Origin: Methylohalobius crimeensis 10Ki | GTDB taxonomy: Bacteria > Pseudomonadota > Gammaproteobacteria > Methylococcales > Methylothermaceae | Assembly: GCF_000421465.1 (NCBI RefSeq) | Contig: NZ_ATXB01000002.1 | Span: 300,690 to 364,689 of the forward strand | DNA: 64,000 nt | Direction: 5' to 3' | Shown here: positions 62,887 through 64,000 of the stretch, piece by piece | How the letters are laid out: every line of letters begins with the position of its first letter | How positions within the stretch are numbered: the first letter of the stretch is position 1 | Position numbers and translations under genes: made by a program | The notes under the pieces: generated by a model | Database searches by the model: none | Told to the model about the DNA's origin: nothing | Seen by the model: the letters and a program-made list of their open reading frames with translations, nothing else

Positions 62887-63615
62887 TTGAGCCTGATCGC
62901 TTGCTACGCCCTGGTGGTCCAGTTGGCGGCGACCGCCCTGGTGGCGTGGCTGGGGCCGCAGTGGCTGTGGCGCGCGACCCTGGTGGTGGAAAGCGGTTTT
63001 TTAGCCGCCCTTTTAATCTATGTCAGCCGCTTCGACCTTCAATCCCTGGGGCTGCACCGGGTCGACTGGGCCGAGGGCATCCAAATCGTCCTTTGGTTTC
63101 AAGCCATCGCCTTCGCCAGCGACGCCGTGATTCTCTGGCTGACTCCCGCCCCCTTGGTGGACGAATACCTGCAGCTATTCCAACCGGCCACGTCTTTTGA
63201 ATGGCTCGCCCTGGCCGGGGTGGCGGCGGGGGCGGCGCCGGTCATCGAGGAACTGCTATTCCGCGGATTTCTGCTCGCCGCCCTCCGCCGCCGCTTCGGA
63301 ATTCTCACCGCCATCCTCGGGACCACCGTGCTGTTCGCCCTGATCCATCTGAAACCGGTCCAGATCCTGGCCGCCCTGCCCCTGGGATTGATGCTCGCCG
63401 CCTACGTGGCGCGCGGCGGCAGTCTTTACGTCACCGCCGCCGCCCATATCCTGGGCAACGGTTTTTCCTTCCTAGGCCTGGCCTATGCCGGAATTCCCTG
63501 GATATCCGCCGATTGGCATCCCAATGCAGCGGAAGGAATGGGATCTTTGGTGCTCGCCGCCTTTCTTTTATGGCGATTTCTTCAGCGCTACCCGGTCATT
63601 CAAAAAAGCAATTGA
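62887..63615 (+). CDS. CPBP (CAAX-like) intramembrane protease
   Basis: 242 residues from a TTG at 62887; no better start is in frame. Seven or so membrane helices. The Abi/CPBP motif 1 is EELLFRGFLLAALRRRFG with paired Glu and Arg, motif 2 is the His in ALIHLK, and motif 3 is the His in AAHILGN. These are the metal or catalytic residues of the glutamic-type intramembrane proteases. Target unknown. Confidence 0.85.
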   Translation: MSLIACYALVVQLAATALVAWLGPQWLWRATLVVESGFLAALLIYVSRFDLQSLGLHRVDWAEGIQIVLWFQAIAFASDAVILWLTPAPLVDEYLQLFQPATSFEWLALAGVAAGAAPVIEELLFRGFLLAALRRRFGILTAILGTTVLFALIHLKPVQILAALPLGLMLAAYVARGGSLYVTAAAHILGNGFSFLGLAYAGIPWISADWHPNAAEGMGSLVLAAFLLWRFLQRYPVIQKSN

Positions 63616-63654
63616 TTTCAAAGGTTTTTTTGGATCGCAAATAAATCGCTCACC

Positions 63655-63684
63655 TTGACAATTCCAGGCCTTTGACGGTACCGT
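63655..63684 (+). promoter_or_regulatory. Candidate promoter of the last gene
   Basis: TTGACA (63655-63660), 18 bases, then a weak TACCGT. It lies about 55 bases before the ATG at 63740. Only the -35 is convincing. Confidence 0.35.
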
Positions 63685-63739
63685 AAGCAGCTTCCATTTA
63701 TTTTCGTCTGTCAAGATTTACTCGAACCAGGTCGTTTGC

Positions 63740-64000
63740 ATGCAAGAGCATACCCCCAAGACCGGTAATCCGGACGTCTCCTCCGAAGCAAAAAATCGCG
63801 AGGCGGGAAACCCTCTGTTCGCGCAACTCCCCGAAAGCCTGAGCAGGGTCGCCAAACGCAATGAGATCGATTGCGACGTCGTCTCGACTTCCATCGAGTG
63901 CGGTACGGTGGAGGATATTCGCATCGAGGTGCCGGACGAGGTTTTCCGGACGGTGGAGCAAAAAGTCCAAAGCGCTCGCTCCGCCAGCATTCAGGAAAAG
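63740..64000 (+). CDS. Unrecognised protein, N-terminal part
   Basis: 87 codons to the window edge from the ATG at 63740, no stop. Acidic, hydrophilic, no signal peptide: QEHTPKTGNPDVSSEA..., then LPESLSRVAKRNEIDC and VEDIRIEVPDEVFRTVEQKV. Codon pattern agrees with neighbouring genes and the frame stays open, so it is probably real. I cannot name a family from this portion. Confidence 0.55.
   Translation, partial: MQEHTPKTGNPDVSSEAKNREAGNPLFAQLPESLSRVAKRNEIDCDVVSTSIECGTVEDIRIEVPDEVFRTVEQKVQSARSASIQEK

Overview
The window is a GC-rich bacterial chromosome segment, most consistent with a gammaproteobacterium. The mreBCD-mrdA-rodA-mltB-rlpA-dacA-dat-ybeD-lipB-lipA block, the gatCAB operon and the M18 aminopeptidase all fit that. 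A methylotroph-type lineage is possible from the mix of an archaeal-type 3-dehydroquinate synthase, encapsulin and a polyene locus, but nothing here proves a genus.

Layout. 1-3.5 kb: the int end of an integrated prophage or phage-like island abutting tRNA-Cys. It carries a Cro-like/replication fusion protein cut by the window edge, a divergent S24 (CI/LexA-type) repressor, a small phage protein, an excisionase-like HTH protein and a tyrosine integrase. 3.8-7.5 kb: macro-domain protein, M18 aminopeptidase, purD and a glycine-zipper lipoprotein. 7.5-15.5 kb (minus): gatC-gatA-gatB running straight into a five-gene non-canonical Hsp70 module (TPR protein, degenerate J-domain protein, GrpE-like, Hsp70, zinc ribbon). 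15.6-27.7 kb (plus): rod-shape and peptidoglycan genes followed by D-amino-acid transaminase and lipoate genes; lipB and lipA are separated by a 259-bp inverted-repeat element. 27.7-29.9 kb (minus): a damaged cytochrome bd operon, with both subunits frameshifted and cydB truncated. 30-32.7 kb (minus): encapsulin with its encapsulated ferritin, a secreted MCGCPI protein and a cupin. 32.8-36.6 kb: a TPR membrane protein, a Uma2-type nuclease and repeat-rich intergenic DNA.

36.6-48.7 kb (plus) is the most distinctive region. It is a variant type II secretion/type IV pilus-like machine with three large pseudopilins, a fused PilM/PilN-GspL-like protein, a PilO-like protein, an ATPase carrying an N-terminal PilZ domain, GspF, a PilP/GspC-like protein, a secretin with an unusual C-terminal extension, and a translationally coupled outer-membrane barrel. 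It is preceded by an imperfect tandem ~100-nt structured motif.

49-61.5 kb (minus): an ATP-grasp protein, 3-dehydroquinate synthase II, an HdeD-like protein, and an aryl-polyene/xanthomonadin-like locus. That locus has two flavin-dependent halogenase-like enzymes, a ketosynthase fused to a chain-length factor through a repeat element, a rhodanese-like lipoprotein, an MMPL exporter, a LolA-like protein, a COG4648-type membrane protein, an acyl carrier protein and a lipoprotein. The window ends with a YhiN-type flavoprotein, a CPBP/CAAX protease and the start of an unrecognised gene.

A recurring theme is small palindromic elements inserted into or next to genes. They supply the lipB stop codon, bridge ketosynthase to chain-length factor, sit in the 5' end of the PilP/GspC-like gene and form the tail of the chain-length factor.
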